Shown: positions 7,414 to 14,937, counted from the stretch's first letter. The stretch: 40,421 bases of DNA from SZUA-1377 sp964622255 (GCA_964622255.1 CAZUPK010000066.1:1-40421); one strand, 5' to 3'. The notes: generated by a model from the letters alone, not told the origin. Program-made: numbers and translations.

Positions 7414-8481
7414 CTATCTTATGATTGGCATTACTATTGTTTTAAAATTGTTACTTATTAGTAAAAATGGTAGTGTTGAATCATTATATCCTAAGGTAAA
7501 CTCACTTTCATCTATATTTGTTAAGAAGTCTAAAATATATCTACTATTTACATTTATGTAGATACTTTCTGGGAGATTACAAATATAATCAAGTTTTGTT
7601 CTACCTTCTCCACTATTTTCATTTAAGCTTTCAAATACTATAGAGTCATTATTAAAAGTTATTTTCATCTCATTTGACACTATGGATATTTGTTTTAAAT
7701 GTTCAATCATTTTTTCTTTGTTTAGAGTTAATTGATAACTCATTTTCTGAGGTATTATTCTTTTATAGTCGGGATATTTTCCATTTATAAGTTTTGTAAA
7801 GAAAGAAAAACTCTCACTTTCTATTATCATAACATTTTTGTTATAAAAGATTTTCATTTCATCAAAGAATAGTTTTTGTATCTCTCCAATAGCTTTTCTA
7901 GGAATTATTAAAGATATATTATTTTTTATAGATTCTTCTAGCGTAATTAGAGCTAATCTTTTTGTATCTGTTCCTACAAAATTGATTTTATTATCTTTTA
8001 AATCTATTAAAGCACCATTTAGTTCATATTTTGGATTGTTTGTATCTATAGCTGGTAATACCTTTTTGATAGATTGTAAAAAATCCATAGGATTTATTTC
8101 AAATTTTGATTTATTTTTAGTTGTTGGAAACTCTGGATATTCTTCGGTATTAAACATAGATAGTTTATAGTTGGTATCTTTTTGCTTAATTATTAAGTTA
8201 TTTTTTGTCACTTCTAAAGTTACATCATCATCTTTTAAAACCTTTATCATATCTAGTATTTTTTTACCGTTTGCACTAGCTTTACCATCTTCTATTGATT
8301 TATAGTTGCTAGTTTGCATAAAGATACCTATTTCATAATCTGTTGCTTTTATTTTAAAGATATTATCTTCTGATACTAAAAGAATATGTGAAGTTATAGA
8401 AGAGGAATCTTTTTTGTCTAAAAAATTTTGACAATTAATAAGCATATGTTCCAAGACATTTTTATTTATTTTAATTTTCAT
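7414..8481 (-). CDS. dnaN: DNA polymerase III subunit beta (sliding clamp)
   Basis: DnaN is the ring-shaped clamp that tethers the replicative polymerase. The protein has 355 residues, usual for Campylobacterota (E. coli 366). Recognisable segments are the N-terminal domain ending in LSMFNTEEYPEFP, the SFVGTDTKRLA-type stretch (NFVGTDTKRLALI), the LINGKYPDYKRIIP segment of domain II, and the C-terminal PFLLISNNFKTIVMPIIR, which contains the conserved MPxR end. ATG 8481 has AGGAAA upstream. It is separated from dnaA by a 141-base gap that carries the origin unwinding element. Confidence 0.97.
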   Translation of the reverse strand: MKIKINKNVLEHMLINCQNFLDKKDSSSITSHILLVSEDNIFKIKATDYEIGIFMQTSNYKSIEDGKASANGKKILDMIKVLKDDDVTLEVTKNNLIIKQKDTNYKLSMFNTEEYPEFPTTKNKSKFEINPMDFLQSIKKVLPAIDTNNPKYELNGALIDLKDNKINFVGTDTKRLALITLEESIKNNISLIIPRKAIGEIQKLFFDEMKIFYNKNVMIIESESFSFFTKLINGKYPDYKRIIPQKMSYQLTLNKEKMIEHLKQISIVSNEMKITFNNDSIVFESLNENSGEGRTKLDYICNLPESIYINVNSRYILDFLTNIDESEFTLGYNDSTLPFLLISNNFKTIVMPIIR

Positions 8482-8622
8482 TGAGTTTCCTTTTTATATA
8501 TAAAATAAATTTAGTATTAGTAGTAGCTCTTGTTGAAAATGTGAAAAGTGCTACTAAATGACGATATTCTACTGTTTTTAGGTTGAAAAACTAATTTGAT
8601 ATGTTGTGAGTTATTCACATTT
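8482..8622. other. oriC downstream half: DnaA-trio, AT-rich unwinding element, DnaA boxes
   Basis: The dnaA-dnaN gap has the layout of a DNA unwinding element. Read on the minus strand, a DnaA-box-like CTTTTCACA (8548-8540) is followed by a TTTTCAACA box-like element and GAG. Then come five trinucleotides CTA CTA CTA ATA CTA (8526-8512), whose complement is the 3'-GAT-5' DnaA-trio array, and then about 28 bases of nearly pure A/T (8511-8484). A perfect TTATTCACA box lies at 8611-8619 beside the dnaA stop. In Helicobacter pylori and relatives the origin is bipartite, with the unwinding site in this same gap. Confidence 0.75.
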
Positions 8623-9927
8623 TTAGTTTAAAGTTAATATTTTACTCTTTAACTCTTCTACTTTTAGTTTAAAGTTTTCATCTTCTTCTATGAGTTGATT
8701 TATTTTTTTAATATTATGGCTTATAGCTGTATGATCTTTCATATTGAAGTATTGAGCTAAAACAGGTGTTGAGTTAGGTGTGAGTTTTCTTGCTAAATAT
8801 ATGACTATTCTTCTAGCTTCAACTATATCTTTATTTCTTTTTTTACTTTTTATATCACTTGGTTTTATGTTAAGTTCAAGGGATATAATTTTGATTATTT
8901 GTTCTATAGTGATGTTTTCTTTTTGTGATTTTATCTGGTCTTTTATGATATTTCTTACAAAGTCTATTGTTATTTTTTGGTTCATAAGTGTTGAGTAACT
9001 GTAGATACTTGTTATAACTCCCTCTATCTCTCTTATGTTTTCGCCTAGATTTGTGGCTATATAGTTTACTATTTCTTGGTCTATCTTTATGCCGTTTAAT
9101 TCACATTTTTTTTGGATAATGGATATTTTTGTTTCAAGTTCTGGTGGTTGGATATTTACAAGCATACCCCATTCAAATCTACTTCTAAGTCTATCTTCAA
9201 ATCCTGCTATTTTTTTTGGTGCTTTGTCGGAAGTTAAAACTATTTGTTTGTTGTTTGAGTAAAGTTCGTTGAAAGTGTGAAAAAACTCTTCTTGAGTCTG
9301 TTCTTTTCCGCTTAAAAACTGTATGTCATCTATCAAAAGATAATCACATTCTCTGTATTTTTCTCTAAATCTATCTGGAGTTTTATTTCTAAGATTTAGT
9401 GTAAAGTCATTCATAAATTGTTCACTTGTTGTGTAGATAACTATTTGTCCATTTTTTGTGGCTTCATTTCCAACAGCTTGTAAAAGATGAGTCTTTCCAA
9501 GTCCGCTCATACCATAGATAAAAAGAGGATTATAGTCTTGGGCTGGTTTTTTTGATATACTTTCACAAAGTGCATATGCCATTTGATTGGAACTTCCCAC
9601 AACAAAACTTTCAAGTGTAAAAGTTGGGTTTAAAATTGTTGAGTTTTTTGTATTTATTTTTTTAGGGTTATTTATATATATTTTTTTTTTGGATGAATTT
9701 TGTATGGATATTTCTGGTTTGATTCCTGTTTTTATTTCAAAAAAATGGGCTAATTTTTTTGTATATTTTGTTTGAATCCATTTTGCTATTATTGGATTTG
9801 GAGCTATAAATGTTATAAAGTTACTTTTTGAATTGTTTTCATCAAATTTTAAATTTTTTATATATCTGTTATATTCCTTTTTAGATATTTCGTTTTTTAA
9901 AAGTGAAAGAATTTCTTCATATAGCAA
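8623..9927 (-). CDS. dnaA: Chromosomal replication initiator DnaA
   Basis: DnaA binds the origin boxes, oligomerises with ATP and melts DNA. Domain I covers about residues 1-75, a short linker follows, and AAA+ domain III has Walker A GMSGLGKT (139-146) and Walker B LLIDDIQF. Arg-finger and sensor segments (RLRSRFEWG) are present. Domain IV ends with the signature MKDHTAISHNIKKI, which contacts the box. At 434 residues it fits Campylobacterota DnaA (about 440-460). The start is TTG 9927, supported by AAAGGAG six bases upstream; no closer ATG exists. Paired DnaA boxes at 9939-9956, in the leader, suggest autoregulation. Confidence 0.97.
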   Translation of the reverse strand: MLYEEILSLLKNEISKKEYNRYIKNLKFDENNSKSNFITFIAPNPIIAKWIQTKYTKKLAHFFEIKTGIKPEISIQNSSKKKIYINNPKKINTKNSTILNPTFTLESFVVGSSNQMAYALCESISKKPAQDYNPLFIYGMSGLGKTHLLQAVGNEATKNGQIVIYTTSEQFMNDFTLNLRNKTPDRFREKYRECDYLLIDDIQFLSGKEQTQEEFFHTFNELYSNNKQIVLTSDKAPKKIAGFEDRLRSRFEWGMLVNIQPPELETKISIIQKKCELNGIKIDQEIVNYIATNLGENIREIEGVITSIYSYSTLMNQKITIDFVRNIIKDQIKSQKENITIEQIIKIISLELNIKPSDIKSKKRNKDIVEARRIVIYLARKLTPNSTPVLAQYFNMKDHTAISHNIKKINQLIEEDENFKLKVEELKSKILTLN

Positions 9928-9938
9928 TAATAGCTCCT

Positions 9939-10068
9939 TTGTTCACATGTGAATATCTTATCAAAAATGAATTAAATTTAGTTAGAAAGTATGAAAAATA
10001 GGGTATTATTTACTATGTGAATAACATGTGAATAACATGTGAAAACTATGTGAAAACTATGTGAAAAA
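9939..10068. other. oriC upstream half: phased DnaA box array
   Basis: Five direct DnaA boxes on the minus strand, each spaced exactly 11 bp: 10016-10024 and 10027-10035 (TTATTCACA, perfect for Campylobacterota), 10038-10046 and 10049-10057 (GTTTTCACA), and 10060-10068 (TTTTTCACA). A divergent pair sharing the palindrome TTCACATGTGAA sits at 9939-9947 (TTGTTCACA) and 9948-9956, just before the dnaA ribosome binding site. This is the upstream half of a bipartite origin spanning dnaA. The last boxes overlap the 5' end of the ruvC fragment. Confidence 0.85.
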
Positions 10069-10202
10069 AAATATTAGGTATAGATTTTGGAATAGAAAAT
10101 TTAGGATATATAATAGTGGGAAAAGAGGCAAATGAAGTAAAATTTATTGAGGTTAGGCTTATTATAAAGATAGAAGAAAATTTTGCAGTGTTAGAATGTT
10201 AG
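10061..10202 (+). pseudogene. ruvC: N-terminal fragment of Holliday junction resolvase RuvC
   Basis: The frame from 10065 reads KKILGIDFGIENLGYIIV, then EVKFIEVRLIIKIEEN, and ends at TAG 10200-10202. ILGID-G---GY-I is the RuvC N-terminal strand with the first catalytic Asp, and the IEVRLIIKI stretch matches the second strand of campylobacterial RuvC (IEAGLIKI type). The usual about 155 residues are cut to about 45. The start is also broken: GTG 10061 is followed by eight A's where seven would join it to the RuvC frame. As I recall, ruvC sits beside dnaA in several relatives, so this is its native place. Directly after it comes tnpB-like sequence, so an IS event or later deletion probably removed the rest. 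Confidence 0.65.
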
Positions 10203-10573
10203 ATAGTTGAGATGGTTAGGAATGGGGATGGATTTTATCTATCGTTTAAAATTTGCTTTAAATGCGGATATGTTTTAGATGAGTTAAAGTTTGGTCTTTG
10301 TAAAATCCCTATTTGGGATTGTTAACAACTTCAAGATTTTTTTATGGGCAGATTTATACAAGAAGGAAGTTCAATCTTCTTTAGAGACTGGGTAGCTCAC
10401 AACAAGAAAGTGGTAGTGTCTTAAGTGTTTTGTTTTATATTCAAGACACTGCCATAAATATCTGTAGAGCTAGGGTAGTCTCTTTTGGTATAGAGACTGT
10501 AAGACCTGTATAAGTTAGGCAAGTTTCGTCTTAAAGTTAGAATCCTTGCCTTCAGGTGTGGGGAGTATGTCAA
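10203..10573 (+). mobile_element. IS200/IS605-family remnant: tnpB 3' end with right end
   Basis: Frame 10203-10325 encodes a decayed TnpB zinc ribbon (KICFKCGYVLDELKFG, then a W-D-C), without the second CxxC. In another frame, WADLYKKEVQSSLETG (about 10344-10393) looks like a TnpB C-terminal tail. The non-coding right end follows with intact structure: hairpin AGTGTCTT/AAGACACT (10415-10422, 10443-10450), hairpin AGTCTCT/AGAGACT (10477-10483, 10492-10498), and the terminal imperfect hairpin about 10543-10560. GGGGAGTATG and TCAA follow at 10570-10573. Family right ends have this form, with TCAA as the TnpA cleavage site. In intact elements this part is the guide RNA scaffold of TnpB. The left end, tnpA and most of tnpB are absent. 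Confidence 0.7.
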
Positions 10574-11163
10574 TCTGTGTTATTTATATCATTTGTTGTA
10601 TTTGTTTCATTTGTTGTATTTGAATCTTTTGTAATACTTAACTGATCTACTATTGATTTTAACTCTTCAGGACTTACTATGCCATTTCCAAAATTTACAA
10701 CTGTGCCATTTTGGTCAAGCACGACCATAAACGGTATTGTATTATTCCACTGGGTTCTATAGCCTACATAGTTTATGAAGTTATAATTTCCTTCTCCTGG
10801 AATAACAGGATAGTTAATCTTCATATTGTTTACAAAATCTTTGAGGCGTTCACTTTTTAAACCTTGAACCTCTACAGCTAATATAGTTGATTTTTTGGCA
10901 TATTCTTCATCTTGTGTATATTTTATAAATCCAGGCATTTCCATACGACAAGGAGGGCATCTATGACCGAAAAAAGCTATAAATACAACTTTACCTTTTA
11001 ACTCTTTTATCTCCATACCTCCTTCAGTATTTGTTATATGGTAAACATTCCCCTTTATATCTTTAAGTTCAAAAGCCAACACATTTTTTGAACCTTCTGT
11101 GTCATTGGCAAAACTAAAAGACAAAAACAGCAGTAAACTCAAACAAAACTTTAAAAGTCTCAT
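10570..11163 (-). CDS. TlpA-like periplasmic thiol:disulfide oxidoreductase
   Basis: Thioredoxin-fold protein of 197 residues with a signal peptide (residues 1-19, hydrophobic core ending SFSFA), so it should act in the periplasm. The redox site is CPPC at residues 69-72 in FFGHRCPPCRMEMP, and the cis-Pro loop is in TIPFMVVLD. TlpA/ResA-type proteins reduce disulfides, often for cytochrome c maturation; the exact partner is unknown. The C-terminal 20 residues are an N/T-rich tail encoded by a short direct repeat. The stop codon lies inside the TCAA end of the neighbouring IS remnant, so the original C-terminus may have differed. ATG 11163 has AAAAAGG upstream. Confidence 0.88.
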   Translation of the reverse strand: MRLLKFCLSLLLFLSFSFANDTEGSKNVLAFELKDIKGNVYHITNTEGGMEIKELKGKVVFIAFFGHRCPPCRMEMPGFIKYTQDEEYAKKSTILAVEVQGLKSERLKDFVNNMKINYPVIPGEGNYNFINYVGYRTQWNNTIPFMVVLDQNGTVVNFGNGIVSPEELKSIVDQLSITKDSNTTNETNTTNDINNTD

Positions 11164-11196
11164 ATTAATCCTTTTTATTTTTATTGCGAACTACTA

Positions 11197-11214
11197 TTTG
11201 GTTATAGAACCAAA
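11197..11214. repeat. Inverted repeat upstream of the TlpA-like gene
   Basis: Perfect 7-bp arms TTTGGTT and AACCAAA flank ATAG, 34 bases before the start of the TlpA-like gene. It could be an operator or leader hairpin, or part of the right end of the adjacent tnpB relic. No T-tract follows. Confidence 0.4.
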
Positions 11215-11220
11215 AGTTTC

Positions 11221-11331
11221 CTAACTAGCAACTTCCAGCGAAGTTGAGCAGAAGGCTTTTGAGTTTAATCTCCAACGAGAGGTCAAAGGATAGTTCCTAC
11301 CCCAAACACCAGTTAGCCGATCTTCTATCTT
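11221..11331 (-). mobile_element. Relic of a tnpB 3' end (IS200/IS605 family)
   Basis: On the minus strand an open stretch of about 36 codons ends NYPLTSRWRLNSKAF, then STSLEVAS and a stop at 11221. TnpB proteins often end in a variable tail of the form LTPVDWRL...EAGS after the zinc ribbon, and this segment fits that pattern. It has an in-frame stop just upstream and no zinc ribbon, so it is only a relic. The rest of the 373-base gap (11164-11536) shows no gene. It holds the 7-bp inverted repeat at 11197-11214, a strongly A/T-rich stretch at 11395-11470, and a TCTTCTTAGAAGA palindrome (about 11479-11491) downstream of argS that may be a weak terminator. Confidence 0.4.
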
Positions 11332-11536
11332 TTAAAAAAGAGATATTTTGTATCTTAACAAGATATCCAACTTTTAAAAGTAGAAAAATATCGGTTAAAT
11401 ATTTGTTATATATTTTATATATATGGCAAATATTATAGCAAATTTTTAAAAAAATATCAAATTTTTTTAAACTAATCCTCTTCTTAGAAGATGTTTTTTA
11501 AAAAAGGGTATGACAGAGTATAAGAAGTAATTTAGA

Positions 11537-13120
11537 TTACATCCTATACTTTGCATCTATACCCATCAATTTTAGTCCGGTTCTTATACTAAGGGCAACC
11601 ACTAACATAATTTTTAGATACTCTTTTTCTTTTTTACTGCCTACTATTTGATGTTTATTATAAAATTGATGTAGCAGTGATGCCAAATTTTTGAGATATT
11701 CTGATAGTTTTTGTAACTGTCTAGAGTTAAAAGCATCATTTAAAACTTCATTTAAAAGTAGGGCATTAAAAAGTAGATTTTTTTCATTTTCTTGCATATT
11801 TTCTAATTTAGTATTTATTATTTCATTTTTTGAAAAATTACTTTTTTGTAAGAGTTGATTTATCCTTGCATGTGCATAGTTTACATAATATATAGGATTT
11901 GAATTATCTTGTTTTTTTAAATCATCTATATCAAATTCTAAGTGAGTATCACTTTTTTTAGTTAAAAAGATAAATCTTAAAGTATCACTTCCTATTTCTT
12001 TTACTATATCACTCATAAGTATAAAGTTTCCAGCCCTTTTACTCATTTTATATGGTTCTTTGCCTTTTAAAAGTGAAACCATTTGAGAGAGTATAATCTC
12101 AAGTTTGTTTTCATCATATTTTAGAAATTTTATAGCTGCTTTTACTCTAGCAATATAACCGTGGTGATCAGCCCCCCAGATATTTATATAGTGATCATAA
12201 TCTCTTTTAAATTTTTGGTTGTGATAGATAATGTCTCCAGCAAGATAAGTAGCTCTTCCATCCTCTCTTACTATAACTCTATCTTTTTCATCCCCAAATT
12301 TTGTTGATTTTAACCATATCTTTCCATCTTTTTTATAAATGGCATTGTTTGCTTTAAGTTTTTCTAAAGTTTTATCCCAAAGTGTAAAAAGTTTTTTTTC
12401 ACTTACAAAGTGGTCAAACTCCACATTTGCATCTTTTAGATTTTGTTTGATAAGCTCAAGCATCTTATCTTTACCCCAGCTAGATAGTTTTTCTATACTA
12501 TCTTTTGAGTCAAAGATACTCTCTCCAAACTCTTTTATAGCCTCTTTTGCCAACTCTATGACATACTCCCCACGATAGTATTCTTTAGGATATGTAGGAT
12601 TTTTTCCTAAGAGTTTTTGTCCGCTAAGAAATATACTAACTCCAAGAAGTCTTATCTGATTTCCAGCATCATTTATATAGTATTCACTTTCTATGTCATA
12701 TCCTAAATGTTTTGCTATCTTGTAAAGTGTATCTCCAAAAACAGCACCACGAGCATGTCCTATATGTAGAGGACCTGTTGGATTTGCACTTACATATTCT
12801 AAAAGTATTTTTTGTGAGTTATTATCTTTTGCAAAGCTATCTTCATCTTTCAAAGCATTTGATGCTAGTTTATCTAAAAAAGAAGATGAAAGTTTAAAGT
12901 TTATATATCCCTTTACACTCTCTATCGATTCAAAACATTCACTTTTACTAAATTTTTGGCAAAGCTCATCAGCGATAATCATAGGAGACTTTCTTAAAAT
13001 CTTTGCTAGGGAGAAAGCAACAGGGGTGGCATAGTGACCAAAAGAGTTATCCTTTGGTCTTTCTAGTGAAAAATCACTATCTATATTTTTTTTTATCTCT
13101 TTATAAATTGTATTTTTCAA
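11537..13120 (-). CDS. argS: Arginine--tRNA ligase
   Basis: ArgRS charges tRNA-Arg. The 527 residues match the Campylobacterota form. Features: N-terminal Add-1 domain (residues 1-90), class I HIGH motif as HIGH (119-122) in SANPTGPLHIGHARG, the second signature in the PYKMSKRAGNF segment, and the C-terminal anticodon-binding DALR domain ending RTGLKLMGIDAKYRM. The gene is the last of a minus-strand run tatA-argS behind gmk; argS starts 11 bases after the tatA stop. Confidence 0.97.
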   Translation of the reverse strand: MKNTIYKEIKKNIDSDFSLERPKDNSFGHYATPVAFSLAKILRKSPMIIADELCQKFSKSECFESIESVKGYINFKLSSSFLDKLASNALKDEDSFAKDNNSQKILLEYVSANPTGPLHIGHARGAVFGDTLYKIAKHLGYDIESEYYINDAGNQIRLLGVSIFLSGQKLLGKNPTYPKEYYRGEYVIELAKEAIKEFGESIFDSKDSIEKLSSWGKDKMLELIKQNLKDANVEFDHFVSEKKLFTLWDKTLEKLKANNAIYKKDGKIWLKSTKFGDEKDRVIVREDGRATYLAGDIIYHNQKFKRDYDHYINIWGADHHGYIARVKAAIKFLKYDENKLEIILSQMVSLLKGKEPYKMSKRAGNFILMSDIVKEIGSDTLRFIFLTKKSDTHLEFDIDDLKKQDNSNPIYYVNYAHARINQLLQKSNFSKNEIINTKLENMQENEKNLLFNALLLNEVLNDAFNSRQLQKLSEYLKNLASLLHQFYNKHQIVGSKKEKEYLKIMLVVALSIRTGLKLMGIDAKYRM

Positions 13121-13131
13121 AAAGAACTCTT

Positions 13132-13353
13132 TTAAGCTTTTTGGGATTCTTCAGATTTTATTTGTGCTTTTTCCTCTTTAGCTTCTATGCTTTTTTTCTT
13201 AGTTTCAACCTCATCATCTTCTTTTAGAGCTTTTTTAAAGTTTTTTATACCACCACCAAGACCTTTTGCAAGTTCAGGTATTTTTTTACCACCAAAAAGA
13301 AGTAAAATAACAAGAGCGATAACGATTAGTTCCATTCCACTAGGCATTCCCAT
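13132..13353 (-). CDS. tatA: Sec-independent translocase subunit TatA
   Basis: TatA forms the protein-conducting part of the twin-arginine pathway, which exports folded proteins such as molybdoenzymes. The 73-residue protein has one N-terminal membrane helix (about residues 6-20, ELIVIALVILLLFG), the FGGKKIPELAKGLG hinge that defines TatA/E, an amphipathic helix and a charged tail. It has TatA rather than TatB features. It sits between gmk and argS on the minus strand. tatC is not in the window. Confidence 0.93.
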   Translation of the reverse strand: MGMPSGMELIVIALVILLLFGGKKIPELAKGLGGGIKNFKKALKEDDEVETKKKSIEAKEEKAQIKSEESQKA

Positions 13354-13402
13354 AATAAATCCTTAAATTTTTTTTGCAGATTATAACATTTGTAGATAAA
13401 AA

Positions 13403-14005
13403 TCACCAATTTTTCATAAAATTTTTTATCTCTTTAAGTGTTTTTTTTATTTTTGCTACCTTTATTATTGATTTTAACTCTTTTAAAGTCTTTGAAAAGT
13501 CATCATTTATTAAAAAAAACTCATATTCATCAGCTCTTTTTATCTCATCTTTTGCATTTATAATGCGATTTTTTATAACTTCTTCATTATCTGTGGCTCT
13601 ATTTTTGAGTCTTTTTTCTAGCTCTTTTAAAGTTGGAGTAGTTATAAAAACAGAAGTTGTTAAAAGTGGAAACTTCTCTTTTACTATTTTATGACCTTGC
13701 ACATCTATATCAAATATAACAAGCTTTCCTTCACTCAGAGCTTTTTTTACCGGTTTGAGTGAAGTTCCGTAGTAGTTTTTATGAACTTTTGCCCACTCTA
13801 AAAATTCACCTGCTTTTATGCCTCTTTTAAACTCATCTTTTGAAGTATAAAAGTAATTTACCCCTTCCTTTTCACCTTTTCTTATCTCTCTAGTTGTTGT
13901 AGATATGGAAAAATATACATTTTTTTCTTCTTTAAGTATTTCATTTACTAAAGAGCTTTTTCCACACCCACTAGGTCCAGATATTACTAAAAGTCCTCCA
14001 CTCAT
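13403..14005 (-). CDS. gmk: Guanylate kinase
   Basis: Gmk phosphorylates GMP/dGMP to the diphosphate. The P-loop GPSGCGKSS occupies residues 10-18, followed by the GMP-binding region with STTTREIRKGEKEGVNYFY and the lid region (KRLKNRATDNEEVIKNRI). The 200 residues are normal. ATG 14005 overlaps the stop of the upstream acidic-protein gene by one base (TAATG), so translation is likely coupled. The tatA gene follows after about 50 bases. Confidence 0.96.
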   Translation of the reverse strand: MSGGLLVISGPSGCGKSSLVNEILKEEKNVYFSISTTTREIRKGEKEGVNYFYTSKDEFKRGIKAGEFLEWAKVHKNYYGTSLKPVKKALSEGKLVIFDIDVQGHKIVKEKFPLLTTSVFITTPTLKELEKRLKNRATDNEEVIKNRIINAKDEIKRADEYEFFLINDDFSKTLKELKSIIKVAKIKKTLKEIKNFMKNW

Positions 14006-14874
14006 TATTTTTTATCCTCAAAAGATATGGTGATTTTCATATCCTTAAGGGTTGATTTTATAAGCTCTGGAGTTAAAATTTCTTCAAGTTTTTGTTTTAT
14101 AATTTCTTGTATGTCTGTTATATTTGTATTATTTTTATTTTCACTCTTTGTATCTTCTTTTTTAGTTTCTTGATTTTTAGTATTTTCTTCTGTTTTTGTA
14201 TTTTCATTTTTTTCCATCTCCTCAATCTCATCATTTATATTTGGAAGTGGATTTTCTCCTTTATCTTTAGTTTCAAGGAGTTCATCGTTGATTTTTAAGT
14301 CATCCTCCTCTTCAAAAAATTCTTTATCTTCTATAGATAACTCTTCTTTCTTTTTATTTTCTGCCTTTTCGTCAAAATCATCTATTTCACCTATCATTTG
14401 TGCTAAATCTTCTGTGGAGGATTCTTCTAAAAGTTCTTCGTCATCAAAATTTTCCAATTCTAAATCTATGTCGATTTCATCCTCATCGGGTAATTGATCT
14501 ATCTCTTTTTCTTTTTTCTCCTGTTTTTTTTCTTCTTGAATATTGTTTATATTTTCATCTAGTATGAAGTTTCTTTCTATGAGTGCACTAAAATCAGTAG
14601 GTAAAAAGGGCTTTTCTAGCACAAGTTCAAATCCATCAGGTTTTTTTACTTGAGCTGTGCTTATAAGGACTAGTTTATCATAAGTGAGATTTTCTTTTAT
14701 TTTTTGTAAAAGAGCTTCAGTGTATTTATCACTATCTACAAAAACTAAGTTATAAAACTCTTTTTGTGGGGAAAAAACTCCACTCTCCTCTATGTCAAAA
14801 CCACTTTTTTTTGAACTTAGTTGCAACAATCTTGAGACTATTTTGTTGTCATTTATCAAAAGTATCGATAGCAT
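14005..14874 (-). CDS. Acidic protein with degenerate receiver-like N-terminus
   Basis: The first about 110 residues look like a response-regulator receiver fold that has lost key residues: LSILLINDNKIVSRLL (beta1, DN instead of paired acids), LVFVDSD (position of the phospho-Asp), LISTAQ (Thr/Ser strand), and LEKPFLPTDF (the KP motif). A long, very acidic low-complexity linker (E/D runs) follows, then a conserved-looking tail ITDIQEIIKQKLEEILTPEL and DMKITISFE. An ATG at 14904 is possible, but AGGA abuts it. ATG 14874 has GGAG six bases upstream and starts right at beta1, so I use it (289 residues). It is coupled to gmk. Function unknown; it could be a protein-interaction scaffold. Confidence 0.75.
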   Translation of the reverse strand: MLSILLINDNKIVSRLLQLSSKKSGFDIEESGVFSPQKEFYNLVFVDSDKYTEALLQKIKENLTYDKLVLISTAQVKKPDGFELVLEKPFLPTDFSALIERNFILDENINNIQEEKKQEKKEKEIDQLPDEDEIDIDLELENFDDEELLEESSTEDLAQMIGEIDDFDEKAENKKKEELSIEDKEFFEEEDDLKINDELLETKDKGENPLPNINDEIEEMEKNENTKTEENTKNQETKKEDTKSENKNNTNITDIQEIIKQKLEEILTPELIKSTLKDMKITISFEDKK

Positions 14875-14937
14875 GTCTTTCTCCAATGTTTTTTTTGTTA
14901 TCATTCCTGTGAGCTATATCGTTCATAGGAATATAAA

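Noticed and set aside
10016..10068. 11-bp tandem repeats considered as a CRISPR-like or iteron array
   Set aside because: Units are contiguous with no spacers, and each contains the Campylobacterota DnaA box beside dnaA. No replication initiator of plasmid type is present.
10065..10202. ILGIDFGIENLGYIIV read as a Cas9 or IscB RuvC-I motif, hinting at a CRISPR or OMEGA nuclease
   Set aside because: The spacing and the following IEVRLIIKI strand fit the resolvase RuvC better. ruvC beside dnaA is the expected location as I recall it, and there is no bridge helix, HNH domain, cas1/cas2 or repeat array nearby.
14875..14904. ATG 14904 as start of the acidic protein
   Set aside because: AGGA touches the ATG, while ATG 14874 has GGAG at six bases and starts at the first strand of the receiver-like fold.
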